Part shown: one piece after another, positions 8,770-16,738 of the stretch | Position numbering within the stretch: the first letter of the stretch is position 1 | How the letters are laid out: every line of letters begins with the position of its first letter | DNA from: Thermanaerothrix sp034436175 | Lineage (GTDB): Bacteria; Chloroflexota; Anaerolineae; Anaerolineales; Anaerolineaceae | Reading direction: 5' to 3' | Length of the DNA: 64,000 bases | Assembly (NCBI GenBank): GCA_964427505.1 | Contig: CAYRUO010000003.1 | Span: 186,001-250,000, forward strand | Notes under the pieces: generated by a model | Told to the model about the DNA's origin: nothing | The model's database searches: none | What the model saw: the letters and a program-made list of their open reading frames with translations, nothing else | Made by a program: the position numbers and the translations under genes

Positions 8770-10881
8770 TTATTTGAAGAACGCGCTGACTTCGAGATCG
8801 TTCATGACCGAATCCAGGGTGTACCAGTCGGTCTTATCTTTGACCATTTCATAGTAGGTCTCGAAGTTATCTTTGGTCACAACACCCGGGATCGGCACGT
8901 AGAGCGTATTGCCCGCAGCGCCTTTGAGGATACCGTCCTTGAGTTGTTTTCCTTGGAGCAATTTGATAGCGACGCGGAGGCCGGTTGCGCACTGGCCGGG
9001 CGGGTTGATGACGCCGATGGACTCGAAGTCAGGTTTGGTCTGGAGGACTTCCTTCCAGGCCTGGAGGTATCCGGCGCGGGCTTCGCCGACCATGACCGGC
9101 CATTTGGCGGGGTTAGCCGCCTGGACGGCCCGCAGGGCACCCAGTGCTACGCCGTCCTGTGCCCAGACGCCGTCAATGTTGGGGTAGGCGGCGAGCATGT
9201 CAGCCATCTTCTGTTGACCGGTGGCCTGATCCCACTTGCCCTCGACGCTGTTGAGGATGTTGATGCCGGCTTGCTGGAAGACCTCGGTGGCGGCTTTGAC
9301 GCGGGCCTCGTTAGCGGGGTGGCCGGTGATGCCGTTGATCATGACCACGTTGCCCTTGCCGCCGAGTTTCTCGACCAGCCAGCGAGCGCTGATGCGGGCC
9401 CATTCGGCCTGGTCAATGGCGACGTTGATGGCACCCTTGGCGGAGACCTCCTGGTCAACGGAGACGACGAGGATACCGGCGTCAATGGCCTCTTGGAGGA
9501 CGGCGTTGAGGCCGGCGGCATCGGAGGGGTTGACGATGATGGCGTCAACGCCTTTGTTCATGAGGTTACGGATTTGCTGGATCTGGCCCTGGACATCGGT
9601 GTCGTAGGACTCGATGATGAGTTCGTTGGTGATGCCTTGAGCCATGTATTCGGCGTTGACTTCTTGGAAGTCCTTGATCATCTGGGAGCGCCATTCGCTA
9701 CCTACGAAGGGGTTCGAGATGCCGATGGTGAACTTCTTGGGGGCAGGGGCACCCTCAAAGAAGGCATCCACTTCTGCATCGCTCAGGATTGAATCCAGGG
9801 TATACCAATCGCTCTTGTCTTTGACGGTTTCGTAAATGGTGTCAAAGTTGCGCTTGGTCACGATGCCCGGAATCGGGACGTAGATGGTGTTCCCGGCGGC
9901 ACCCTTCAGAATGTCAGAGCGGAGTTTCTTTCCCTGGAGCAATTTGATAGCAACGCGGAGGCCGGTTGCGCACTGGCCGGGCGGGTTGATGACGCCGATG
10001 GACTCGAAGTCAGGTTTGGTCTGGAGGACTTCCTTCCAGGCCTGGAGGTATCCGGCGCGGGCTTCGCCGACCATGACCGGCCATTTGGCGGGGTTAGCCG
10101 CCTGGACGGCCCGCAGGGCACCCAGTGCTACGCCGTCCTGTGCCCAGACGCCGTCAATGTTGGGGTAGGCGGCGAGCATGTCAGCCATCTTCTGTTGACC
10201 GGTGGCCTGATCCCACTTGCCCTCGACGCTGTTGAGGATGTTGATGCCGGCTTGCTGGAAGACCTCGGTGGCGGCTTTGACGCGGGCCTCGTTAGCGGGG
10301 TGGCCGGTGATGCCGTTGATCATGACCACGTTGCCCTTGCCGCCGAGTTTCTCGACCAGCCAGCGAGCGCTGATGCGGGCCCATTCGGCCTGGTCAATGG
10401 CGACGTTGATGGCACCCTTGGCGGAGACCTCCTGGTCAACGGAGACGACGAGGATACCGGCGTCAATGGCCTCTTGGAGGACGGCGTTGAGGCCGGCGGC
10501 ATCGGAGGGGTTGACGATGATGGCGTCAACGCCTTTGTTCATGAGGTTACGGATTTGCTGGATCTGGCCCTGGACATCGGTGTCGTAGGACTCGATGATG
10601 AGTTCGTTGGTGATGCCTTGAGCCATGTATTCGGCGTTGACTTCTTGGAAGTCCTTGATCATCTGGGAGCGCCATTCGCTACCTACGAAGGGGTTCGAGA
10701 TGCCGATGGTGAACTTCTTTGCGGGTTGTTCGCCGCCACTGGGGGGTTGGGTGGCGGGCTGTCCGCCAGCGGGTTGGGTGGGGGCAGTCGTGGGTTGTCC
10801 GCCGCAAGCCGTCAGCACCATTGCCAGGATGACCAACAGGCTAACCAGCCAAATGAGGGGACGGTACTTTCGTTCAGACAT
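8770..10881 (-). CDS. Tandem-duplicated sugar-binding lipoprotein of ABC transporter
   Basis: A 703-residue exported protein. A signal peptide with lipobox VLTAC (Cys26) and a Gly/Pro/Gln/Thr-rich linker lead into two complete periplasmic-binding-protein domains (Peripla_BP_4, ribose/galactose type). Each begins KKFTIGISNPFVGSEW, at residues 55 and 382. The domains are offset by exactly 327 residues (981 bp). About 256 residues are identical, even at nucleotide level. Only the last 62 residues of each copy differ, at 17 positions by my count. Copy 1 joins copy 2 through GAPAP. Normal family members are about 330-360 residues, so this is double length. Start ATG 10881 has GGAGGAG upstream. No clear promoter lies in the 111 bp before it, so it may be read through from the ROK regulator gene. 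Confidence 0.9.
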   Translation of the reverse strand: MSERKYRPLIWLVSLLVILAMVLTACGGQPTTAPTQPAGGQPATQPPSGGEQPAKKFTIGISNPFVGSEWRSQMIKDFQEVNAEYMAQGITNELIIESYDTDVQGQIQQIRNLMNKGVDAIIVNPSDAAGLNAVLQEAIDAGILVVSVDQEVSAKGAINVAIDQAEWARISARWLVEKLGGKGNVVMINGITGHPANEARVKAATEVFQQAGINILNSVEGKWDQATGQQKMADMLAAYPNIDGVWAQDGVALGALRAVQAANPAKWPVMVGEARAGYLQAWKEVLQTKPDFESIGVINPPGQCATGLRVAIKLLQGKKLRSDILKGAAGNTIYVPIPGIVTKRNFDTIYETVKDKSDWYTLDSILSDAEVDAFFEGAPAPKKFTIGISNPFVGSEWRSQMIKDFQEVNAEYMAQGITNELIIESYDTDVQGQIQQIRNLMNKGVDAIIVNPSDAAGLNAVLQEAIDAGILVVSVDQEVSAKGAINVAIDQAEWARISARWLVEKLGGKGNVVMINGITGHPANEARVKAATEVFQQAGINILNSVEGKWDQATGQQKMADMLAAYPNIDGVWAQDGVALGALRAVQAANPAKWPVMVGEARAGYLQAWKEVLQTKPDFESIGVINPPGQCATGLRVAIKLLQGKQLKDGILKGAAGNTLYVPIPGVVTKDNFETYYEMVKDKTDWYTLDSVMNDLEVSAFFK
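8972..9738. repeat. 767-bp direct repeat, copy in second SBP domain
   Basis: Identical base for base, on line-by-line reading, to 9953-10719, offset 981 bp. The left boundary is the mismatch at 8971/9952 and the right boundary follows position 9738. It encodes most of the C-terminal binding domain. Confidence 0.95.
9953..10719. repeat. 767-bp direct repeat, copy in first SBP domain
   Basis: Partner of 8972-9738. The 214 bp that separate the two copies encode the divergent tail of domain 1, the GAPAP linker, and the beginning of domain 2. The sharp edges of identity suggest recent duplication or gene conversion. Confidence 0.95.
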
Positions 10882-10992
10882 GTCTCACTCCTCCTTGCAA
10901 AGCCTACAAAATGGATTTTGGAAACAGGGGGACGTCAGAATATCCTTCGTGGAAGTGCGTATGGAACTGAAACCACCTCCTTTCAGTAGAGA

Positions 10993-12231
10993 TCACTCAT
11001 CATCTTCAAAACCCGGTGCGTTAGACGTGGTGAAAATGTGTTCCAATGCCAGGTATATCGCACCATAAATTCCGGCCTCGCCACGCAGGGAGTTATATTC
11101 GATTCGTAGGTCTCGCGTGGAGAGGGGTAACGAGCGGGCAAGCACGGCTTGGCGAATCGAGGAAAGCAATTGATACCCGATATTGCTGACCCCACCGCCG
11201 ATTAAGATGAGACTGGGATTGAAGAAATTCACCACCCCGGCCAACATTTCCCCGATTAACTTGCCCGACTCTTGGATTAAGCCGATTGAAATACGATCCC
11301 CGCGGGCGGCAGCAATGCCGACATCCTTAGCGGTCAGAACGCCGTTGTTGCTCTCCATTAACTGTTGCAAAATCGGGCTGCGTCCTTCTTGGGCGGCTTG
11401 CATGGCTTTGGCAGCGATAGCCGGCCCGGCAGCCATTGCTTCGACACACCCGCGGTTGCCGCAATGACAGATAGGCCCGTTGTAATCTACGCAGATGTGT
11501 CCAACGTCTCCTGCGCACCCACTGCTACCACGATAGATTTTGCCCTGGCACACGATCCCACAGCCAATACCGGTGCCGATCTTAATAAAAATGAAGTTCT
11601 GAGCGTTAATGTTCTTGCCCCGCCGCAGCTCACCCAGCGCCATGACGTTCACATCGTTATCCACGATGACAATAGCCTGAGTGAAAACACGATTGAAATA
11701 CTCACGAATGGGGAAGGCCTCCCAACCCGGCATAATCGGCGGAGCAATAAGAAGGCCCGTTGAGAATTCGACCGGTCCAGGAACGCCGATGCCAATGCCG
11801 TGAATTTGCTCAGGGGCGAGACCCGCTTCCTGAAGCATGATCAACATTTGATCCTTGATCATGCCCAACAGAACATCAGGGCCGTCTCGTACATCGGCAG
11901 GGGTGTCAAAGCGGGAAAGAATGCGACCAGTAAAATCGGAGAGAGCAATATCTACACTCGTAGCCCCAACATCAACCCCGAAGATGTAGCCGATGTTGGA
12001 CGCAAAATTGAGCAACCGCGCCCGCCGGCCACCTCGTGACTCATCGTCCCCCACTTCTTCGAGGATACCACGCTCGATCAGACTTTGTACGGCGGCGCCG
12101 ATTTTAGCGCGAGAATAGCCTGTGCGCCAAGCCAATTCGGTGCGGCTGAGCGCTCCATGCTGGCTGAGCAGATCTACGATCATTTTCTCGGCGCGGCTGA
12201 GAACATAAGGGGAAGGCTGGGACATGGGCAC
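10993..12231 (-). CDS. ROK-family transcriptional regulator (NagC/XylR type)
   Basis: A 412-residue regulator. Residues about 10-65 form a MarR-like helix-turn-helix (LSRTELAWRTGYSRAKIGAAV, then GRRARLL). The rest is a ROK sugar-sensing domain with GVDVGATSVDIAL, the GTGIGCGIV loop and the zinc motif CHCGNRGCVE. These repressors bind operators without ligand and release on binding a sugar or sugar phosphate. It lies 111 bp upstream of the binding-protein gene, on the same strand, so it likely controls this transport operon. Its own promoter (12257-12285) carries an inverted repeat. Confidence 0.92.
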   Translation of the reverse strand: MPMSQPSPYVLSRAEKMIVDLLSQHGALSRTELAWRTGYSRAKIGAAVQSLIERGILEEVGDDESRGGRRARLLNFASNIGYIFGVDVGATSVDIALSDFTGRILSRFDTPADVRDGPDVLLGMIKDQMLIMLQEAGLAPEQIHGIGIGVPGPVEFSTGLLIAPPIMPGWEAFPIREYFNRVFTQAIVIVDNDVNVMALGELRRGKNINAQNFIFIKIGTGIGCGIVCQGKIYRGSSGCAGDVGHICVDYNGPICHCGNRGCVEAMAAGPAIAAKAMQAAQEGRSPILQQLMESNNGVLTAKDVGIAAARGDRISIGLIQESGKLIGEMLAGVVNFFNPSLILIGGGVSNIGYQLLSSIRQAVLARSLPLSTRDLRIEYNSLRGEAGIYGAIYLALEHIFTTSNAPGFEDDE

Positions 12232-12256
12232 AACCTGGGGCGGGAATGGTATTTTG

Positions 12257-12285
12257 ATTATAGCAAATTCAACTTTGTAAGTAAA
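12257..12285 (-). promoter_or_regulatory. Promoter of ROK regulator with embedded inverted repeat
   Basis: On the minus strand TTTACT (12280-12285), 17-bp spacer, TATAAT (12257-12262), 26 bp upstream of the start codon. The spacer and -35 overlap ACTTTGTAAGTAAAGT, a 5-bp inverted repeat with a 6-bp centre. That is a plausible autoregulatory operator. Confidence 0.6.
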
Positions 12286-12347
12286 GTAGCAAAAGTGTTA
12301 TTTTTTCCAACTTTCTTTGACTAAGTTCGATAATTGTATGGTTTGTT

Positions 12348-12393
12348 TGACAACCGGCAGAGATGTTCCTGGGGAGATCTCTGCCGGTTGTCA
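12348..12393. other. Perfect 17-bp stem hairpin downstream of second Gfo/Idh gene
   Basis: Perfect inverted repeat TGACAACCGGCAGAGAT / ATCTCTGCCGGTTGTCA with a 12-nt loop. It lies 7 bp beyond the stop codon of the gene ending at 12400. No U tract follows on either strand, so it may be a terminator of unusual form, an mRNA 3' stabiliser, or a protein-binding site. Confidence 0.6.
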
Positions 12394-12399
12394 TGTTCC

Positions 12400-13602
12400 T
12401 CAATTCGCTGGTGGTACGATTTTTTGAGTGATCTCACCGCTTTGCTTGTGGCGCAGGATGTATTTGAGACTACCGTCGGGCATTTTCTCGGTCTTGATAA
12501 TCCAATGGTCAACATCGTATTCGGCGAGGGCTTGTTGCGTTACACCCTGTTCTCCGCCACGCCATTCTTTCAGAACGATTGGCTCCCAGCGTTTGCTTTG
12601 GACGGAACGATAACAAGCGTCCATGATGGCGTTCACTACATAGCCATCATAAAAAGTCTCCATCGGGGTGCGCTTTTGATCTAGGGCGTTGAGTTGATCG
12701 AGGAACATATGCACATACCCCAATGCACCAATTTCATCACCGACGGGGAAAAGCCATCCGGTTGTCCCTTCGGCTTTTTCGGCGACATACCCTTGGGGCC
12801 CAACCGCGGTGAAAAGTTCGAACCCGGTACGCAGCCAATGATTGAGCCAAATTGTCCCTTGGGTACCAGCCACTTCATCGCGTAAGTCCATGCCACCGCG
12901 GAAATTCCAGGCTACCTCGAATTGACCAATGGCACCGTTTTCATAACGAATCAGTCCAATGGCGTGGTCTTCGGCCTCAATCGGATGTACCTGGGTATCG
13001 GCCCAGCACATTGCCTCAACGGGACGAACATCTTTGCCAATAAAATTGCGGCTAATTTCAATGCAGTGACAGCCCATATCAATCAGCGCGCCGCCCCCCG
13101 AAAATTCCTTTTTCCAAAACCAATCACTGTGGGGACCGCCGTGGGTTTCCCGTGACCGTGCCCACAGCACTTTGCCCAAAGCGCCCTGGCGTACGGCTTC
13201 CAAGGCTTTGAGGGTCTTCGGAGTGTAAACCAGATCTTCTAAGTAGCCGTGAAACACCCCCGCTTTTTCTACAGCCTCTAACATATCCCAGGCTTCTTCC
13301 GCGGTACGCGCAAGAGGCTTAGTACAAAGGACGGCTTTTCGCGCCTCGGCGGCGAGCAATGCGGCCTCTTTGTGCAAGTGATTGGGCAAACCGTTGACCA
13401 CAACATCGGTTTCGGGGTTACGGATGGCTTCAGCCAAGTCGGTGGTCCAGTGGGAAATACGCCACTTTTCGGCAAACTTGCGCGCGTTTTCGGGAGAGCG
13501 CGAATAGACCACCTTGATCTCGTCGCGATTACGCATGCCAATTAGGCTAGCGGCATAAAATTGACCGATCAGGCCGGTTCCAAGAAGGGTGATTTTATGC
13601 AT
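12400..13602 (-). CDS. Gfo/Idh/MocA-family oxidoreductase (second copy)
   Basis: A 400-residue NAD(P)-dependent dehydrogenase. It has Rossmann motif LLGTGLIGQFYAA, the family lysine motif VLCTKPLAR in place of EKP, and DMGCHCIEISRNF in the substrate domain. It is clearly a different paralogue from the one at 3415-4581. The gene is monocistronic. A perfect consensus promoter lies upstream with a 14-bp palindrome over the transcription start, so it should be strongly expressed and tightly repressed. It probably acts on the same family of sugars or sugar acids. GGAGCG precedes the ATG. Confidence 0.88.
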   Translation of the reverse strand: MHKITLLGTGLIGQFYAASLIGMRNRDEIKVVYSRSPENARKFAEKWRISHWTTDLAEAIRNPETDVVVNGLPNHLHKEAALLAAEARKAVLCTKPLARTAEEAWDMLEAVEKAGVFHGYLEDLVYTPKTLKALEAVRQGALGKVLWARSRETHGGPHSDWFWKKEFSGGGALIDMGCHCIEISRNFIGKDVRPVEAMCWADTQVHPIEAEDHAIGLIRYENGAIGQFEVAWNFRGGMDLRDEVAGTQGTIWLNHWLRTGFELFTAVGPQGYVAEKAEGTTGWLFPVGDEIGALGYVHMFLDQLNALDQKRTPMETFYDGYVVNAIMDACYRSVQSKRWEPIVLKEWRGGEQGVTQQALAEYDVDHWIIKTEKMPDGSLKYILRHKQSGEITQKIVPPAN

Positions 13603-13679
13603 GGGGCGCTCCTTTGGTTAGGATTAGGGGATAATTGGGAGTAATTGGATGGGATCACTTTATAATGTTATGCTGACCG

Positions 13680-13735
13680 AATGTTCGAACATTACGGACT
13701 AAAACCATTATAGAAAACTCAGAAGGGTGTGTCAA
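13680..13735 (-). promoter_or_regulatory. Consensus promoter with palindromic operator
   Basis: On the minus strand TTGACA (13730-13735), exact 17-bp spacer, TATAAT (13707-13712): full consensus at both hexamers. The perfect 14-bp palindrome AATGTTCGAACATT (13680-13693) lies about 8-21 bases downstream of the predicted start point, where a repressor would block transcription. It contains the TGTTCGAACA core also found upstream of the GntR gene. Confidence 0.8.
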
Positions 13736-13810
13736 TCGGCGGATCGGTATAATTCAAAGAACCGCAGTACAACAAGAGTCTATCTCCAAATTATGCATCT
13801 AGGAGTTTAT

Positions 13811-14422
13811 ATGGCTAAACGTGGTTCCTCTCGTTCTGTGCAACGTCGTCAACTTTCACCGGTAACCCTGCTCATCACAATCCTGGTGTTGCTTCTGCTT
13901 GCTCTGCTAGACACCTTGGCATCCGGAGAAAAGTCATCCTTGGATGAAGCTACGATCACACCGGAGCCAATTCCTATTTTCACCGATTCCGGTGCGTTAG
14001 CCTGTTTGCCAACCAACACAACGCGAGAACAGGGTAGAGTCGTCAAAGTCGTTGATGGAGACACGATTGAGGTCGAAGTAAATGGAACGCCATATAAGGT
14101 TCGTTATATTGGGATAGATACCCCTGAAAGTACAACTCAGATTGAATACTTCGGTGAAGAGGCGGCAGCCCGTAATCAGGCGTTGGTGGATGGGCGAGAG
14201 GTCACCTTGATCAAAGACGTGAGTGAAACCGATCGTTATGGCCGCCTTCTGCGTTATGTTTTAGTTGGCGAAGTGTTTGTTAACTACGAATTAGTACGCG
14301 GTGGTTATGCTAACACTTTACGTTACCCACCGGATGTTGCGTGTGCCGAGGTGTTTCGGGCGGCGGAGCGCCGGGCGCGGGAAGAAGGATTGGGACTTTG
14401 GGCGCCAACGCCAACGCCCTAG
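13811..14422 (+). CDS. Membrane-anchored or secreted thermonuclease-family protein (SNase-like)
   Basis: A 203-residue protein. A basic N-terminus and one hydrophobic segment (about residues 17-37) act as signal or anchor. Residues about 70-198 are an SNase-like OB-fold nuclease: VKVVDGDTIEVEVNG, VRYIGIDTPES, and DRYGRLLRYV with catalytic-type Asp, Arg and Glu residues in the usual places. Members hydrolyse DNA and RNA with calcium. I chose ATG 13811 because AGGAG lies five bases upstream. It is a single gene with no evident partner. Confidence 0.88.
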   Translation: MAKRGSSRSVQRRQLSPVTLLITILVLLLLALLDTLASGEKSSLDEATITPEPIPIFTDSGALACLPTNTTREQGRVVKVVDGDTIEVEVNGTPYKVRYIGIDTPESTTQIEYFGEEAAARNQALVDGREVTLIKDVSETDRYGRLLRYVLVGEVFVNYELVRGGYANTLRYPPDVACAEVFRAAERRAREEGLGLWAPTPTP

Positions 14423-14436
14423 TAGGCGGTGCGCTT

Positions 14437-15048
14437 TCAAGCGATTATGGTAGGATCTGGTACCATAAGACTGAGCACCCAGCGAAACGCAGCCGGCGCG
14501 GCTTCCTCCCAGTTGACGCTTTCGTGATCCATTAGTCCTTGCAAGAGCAGACCTAAAGCCAAAGAGACCATAGCCACGGCGGCCAGGTTGGGATCCGCGT
14601 TACGCAGGGAACCTTCATTTACACCTTGAGAGTAAAGGTTGGCGAAGATGGTGCGATAGCGTCGGTAGGGCTCAATGGTGGCTTGCCACACCGCAGGATC
14701 GCGGGCGGCCTGTAACCAGAATTCGAGAAACATGGGTAAATAATCACGCCCCTGAGTTAATCCGTCTTTTAACAAATCGGCCATGGCATATAGGTTTTGG
14801 GCAACGTTGTTCCCTAGATAACGTTCAGGGTTTAGGTATTGGTCGAGTTGAGACAGCCAATCTTCCAATAGGGCGAGGAAGAGGGCCTGTTTGGTCGGAA
14901 AATGGTAGAAGAAAGCACCTTTGGTTACTCCGGCGCGTTGGCAAATTTCAGCTACACCGGTTGCCTGATAGCCCTGGCCGGCAAAGACTTGGCGCGCGGC
15001 CTCTAATATCCGCCGCCGTGTTTCTTCAGCCCGTTCTTGTTTACGCAT
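14437..15048 (-). CDS. TetR/AcrR-family transcriptional regulator
   Basis: A 203-residue one-component repressor. Residues about 10-56 are the TetR helix-turn-helix (RRILEAARQVFAGQGYQATGVAEICQRAGVTKGAFFYHF). The rest is the variable helical ligand domain. It is divergent from the adjacent reductase with a 78-bp intergenic region that holds an inverted repeat, so the classical local-repressor arrangement is likely. Ligand unknown. Confidence 0.9.
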   Translation of the reverse strand: MRKQERAEETRRRILEAARQVFAGQGYQATGVAEICQRAGVTKGAFFYHFPTKQALFLALLEDWLSQLDQYLNPERYLGNNVAQNLYAMADLLKDGLTQGRDYLPMFLEFWLQAARDPAVWQATIEPYRRYRTIFANLYSQGVNEGSLRNADPNLAAVAMVSLALGLLLQGLMDHESVNWEEAAPAAFRWVLSLMVPDPTIIA

Positions 15049-15088
15049 GTTGAATCTCCTTGACGTAAGACGTTAATCGGCTAAAATT

Positions 15089-15106
15089 ATACCAACTGGT
15101 CGGTAT
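15089..15106. promoter_or_regulatory. Putative TetR operator between divergent genes
   Basis: An 18-bp near-palindrome ATACCAACTGGTCGGTAT with 7 of 9 symmetric pairs, in the tetR-reductase intergenic region. Its left end overlaps a TATAAT -10 element for the TetR gene on the minus strand. Shape and position fit a TetR-family operator that controls both directions. Confidence 0.65.
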
Positions 15107-15126
15107 TTAAGAAAGAGGAGGTTGGG

Positions 15127-16167
15127 ATGACAATTTTAGTCACCGGTGCAACCGGGCATTTGGGGAACGTCTTGGTGCGAAACTTGGTTGCCCGGGGTGA
15201 GCGAGTTCGGGCGTTGGTCTTACGTGGAGAGAGTTTACTGCCTTTGGAGGGACTGCCGGTAGAGGTGGTGCCCGGGGATGTTTTGGATGAGGACATCCTA
15301 CGCTTTGCCATGCAAGGGGTAGACCAAGTCTATCATCTGGCGAGTCTGATTGCTATTCGCCCTGGAATGGATGAAAAGGTATGGCGAGTTAATGTAGAGG
15401 GCACACAGAATGTGATTCGCGCAGCCTTAGCCACGGGGGTGAAGCGGCTTATTTATACCAGTTCCATCCATGCGCTGAAGCGCCCGCAGGCAGGGGAGAT
15501 GGTTGACGAGCGACTGCCATTTGATCCGGAAAATCCGGCAGGGATTTATGACCGTTCCAAGGCAGCCGCTTCGCTTTTGATGCAAAGGGCAATCCGTGAA
15601 GGGTTAGATGGGGTTATCGTTTGCCCGACCGGTATCATTGGCCCATATGATTTTCTCGGTTCGGAAATGGGCGGCTTGGTACGACAGGCAATGAAGCAAC
15701 GCCTTATCCTCGCGGTGGATGGGGGCTTTGATTTTGTGGATGTGCGGGATGTTGCCCAAGGGCTCATTTTAGCCGCAGAAAAAGGAAAGCGGGGTGAAAT
15801 TTATCTGCTTTCAGGCACCTGGATTGAGATCAAGACGATGTTGACTAAGGTGGGGGAACTAACCGGACGCCCGGTGAGGGTAATAATGCTTCCTCGCGAC
15901 TTTTCTATGCGTATAGCCAAAATTAACTTGATGGTTGCGCGTTGGTTTAATTTGCGTCCTCGGTTTACCCCTTATGCCATTGAAACGGTCAGCGATTCCT
16001 TTCGGGTTTCTTCGGCCAAAGCGCGGGAATATTTAGGATATCAAACGCGTGTTATCGAAGAAACACTGCGTGATACAGTTGCCTGGTGGCGGTTGTGGCA
16101 GAGGCGCCCTGCTCAGTGGTCATTTCTGCTGGGACGAGGGTTGGCCGAAGCCCCGCAGTTTCGGTAA
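15127..16167 (+). CDS. NAD-dependent epimerase/dehydratase-family protein (extended SDR)
   Basis: A 346-residue extended short-chain dehydrogenase. The N-terminal nucleotide motif is TGATGHLG (residues 6-13), the active-site pattern includes YTSS and the YDRSK catalytic Tyr/Lys (about 142-146). It resembles dihydroflavonol-reductase-like and aldehyde-reductase-like members. AGGAGG lies five bases before the ATG. Being divergent from a TetR gene suggests inducible reduction of a carbonyl or xenobiotic compound. Substrate unknown. Confidence 0.85.
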   Translation: MTILVTGATGHLGNVLVRNLVARGERVRALVLRGESLLPLEGLPVEVVPGDVLDEDILRFAMQGVDQVYHLASLIAIRPGMDEKVWRVNVEGTQNVIRAALATGVKRLIYTSSIHALKRPQAGEMVDERLPFDPENPAGIYDRSKAAASLLMQRAIREGLDGVIVCPTGIIGPYDFLGSEMGGLVRQAMKQRLILAVDGGFDFVDVRDVAQGLILAAEKGKRGEIYLLSGTWIEIKTMLTKVGELTGRPVRVIMLPRDFSMRIAKINLMVARWFNLRPRFTPYAIETVSDSFRVSSAKAREYLGYQTRVIEETLRDTVAWWRLWQRRPAQWSFLLGRGLAEAPQFR

Positions 16168-16185
16168 TTGGATCGAAATTCCCTC

Positions 16186-16214
16186 TTGCGTTTCCGAAAC
16201 GGTAATGTTATAGT
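16186..16214 (+). promoter_or_regulatory. Promoter of AsnC gene with GTTTCCGAAAC palindrome in spacer
   Basis: TTGCGT (16186-16191), 17-bp spacer, TATAGT (16209-16214), 41 bp before the regulator start codon. The 11-bp palindrome GTTTCCGAAAC (16190-16200) overlaps the -35 and spacer. A related TTCCGA-type palindrome occurs upstream of the agmatine operon at 18190-18202. Confidence 0.6.
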
Positions 16215-16255
16215 ATCCTGCGTGGTCGGAATCCACGAGAGGTGGTCATTTTTTT

Positions 16256-16735
16256 ATGCGTCGTCATTCTTTTGATCTGATTGACTATCAAATTCTCCAA
16301 GAACTGCAGGTGGATGCCCGAAAGCCGGCGGCTGAAATTGCGCGTAAATTGGGCTTAAATGAGCGCACGGTGCGCAACCGGATTGACCGCATGGTTGAGG
16401 CGGGAGCCGTTCGATTGACATGTATTGTAGATCCGACGTATTTTGGCTACGTCATAACCGCGGATATTTTTTTGGAGGTGGATTTGGAACGGGAACAGGC
16501 GGTGATTAATGCCTTGTTGGCAATGCCCGAGGTATCATATTTAGCGTTTGGCCAAGGCACTCAGGATCTTTCCATTGAAGTGCGTTTTAAGAATAATGAG
16601 CAACTGCGTGAGTTCCTGCGCAGTGTTTTACCTGGGATTCCCGGTGTCCATGTCAAAGGATATGCATTGGTGCCGCGCATCTTGCGTAATATTGACGAAT
16701 GGATGCCCCCTGCAGAAGACTTTATTGAGGAGTAG
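16256..16735 (+). CDS. Lrp/AsnC-family transcriptional regulator
   Basis: A 159-residue protein. Residues about 5-55 form the AsnC helix-turn-helix (DYQILQELQVDARKPAAEIA, then LGLNERTVRNRIDRM), and residues about 70-148 the RAM/ActD ligand-binding domain. Such regulators sense amino acids. It lies 1.5 kb before the agmatine/putrescine operon, separated by a convergent gene, and the two promoter regions share a TTCCGA-type palindrome. Control of that operon is a reasonable guess but unproven. Confidence 0.9.
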   Translation: MRRHSFDLIDYQILQELQVDARKPAAEIARKLGLNERTVRNRIDRMVEAGAVRLTCIVDPTYFGYVITADIFLEVDLEREQAVINALLAMPEVSYLAFGQGTQDLSIEVRFKNNEQLREFLRSVLPGIPGVHVKGYALVPRILRNIDEWMPPAEDFIEE

Positions 16736-16738
16736 GCC

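Noticed and set aside
8944..9792. Long plus-strand ORF (282 residues) opposite the binding-protein gene, with a near copy at 10195-10989
   Set aside because: It is the antisense shadow of the duplicated binding-protein gene; the composition (Gly/Asp/Val/Leu-rich) and the duplication follow the real gene, and no ribosome binding site is present.
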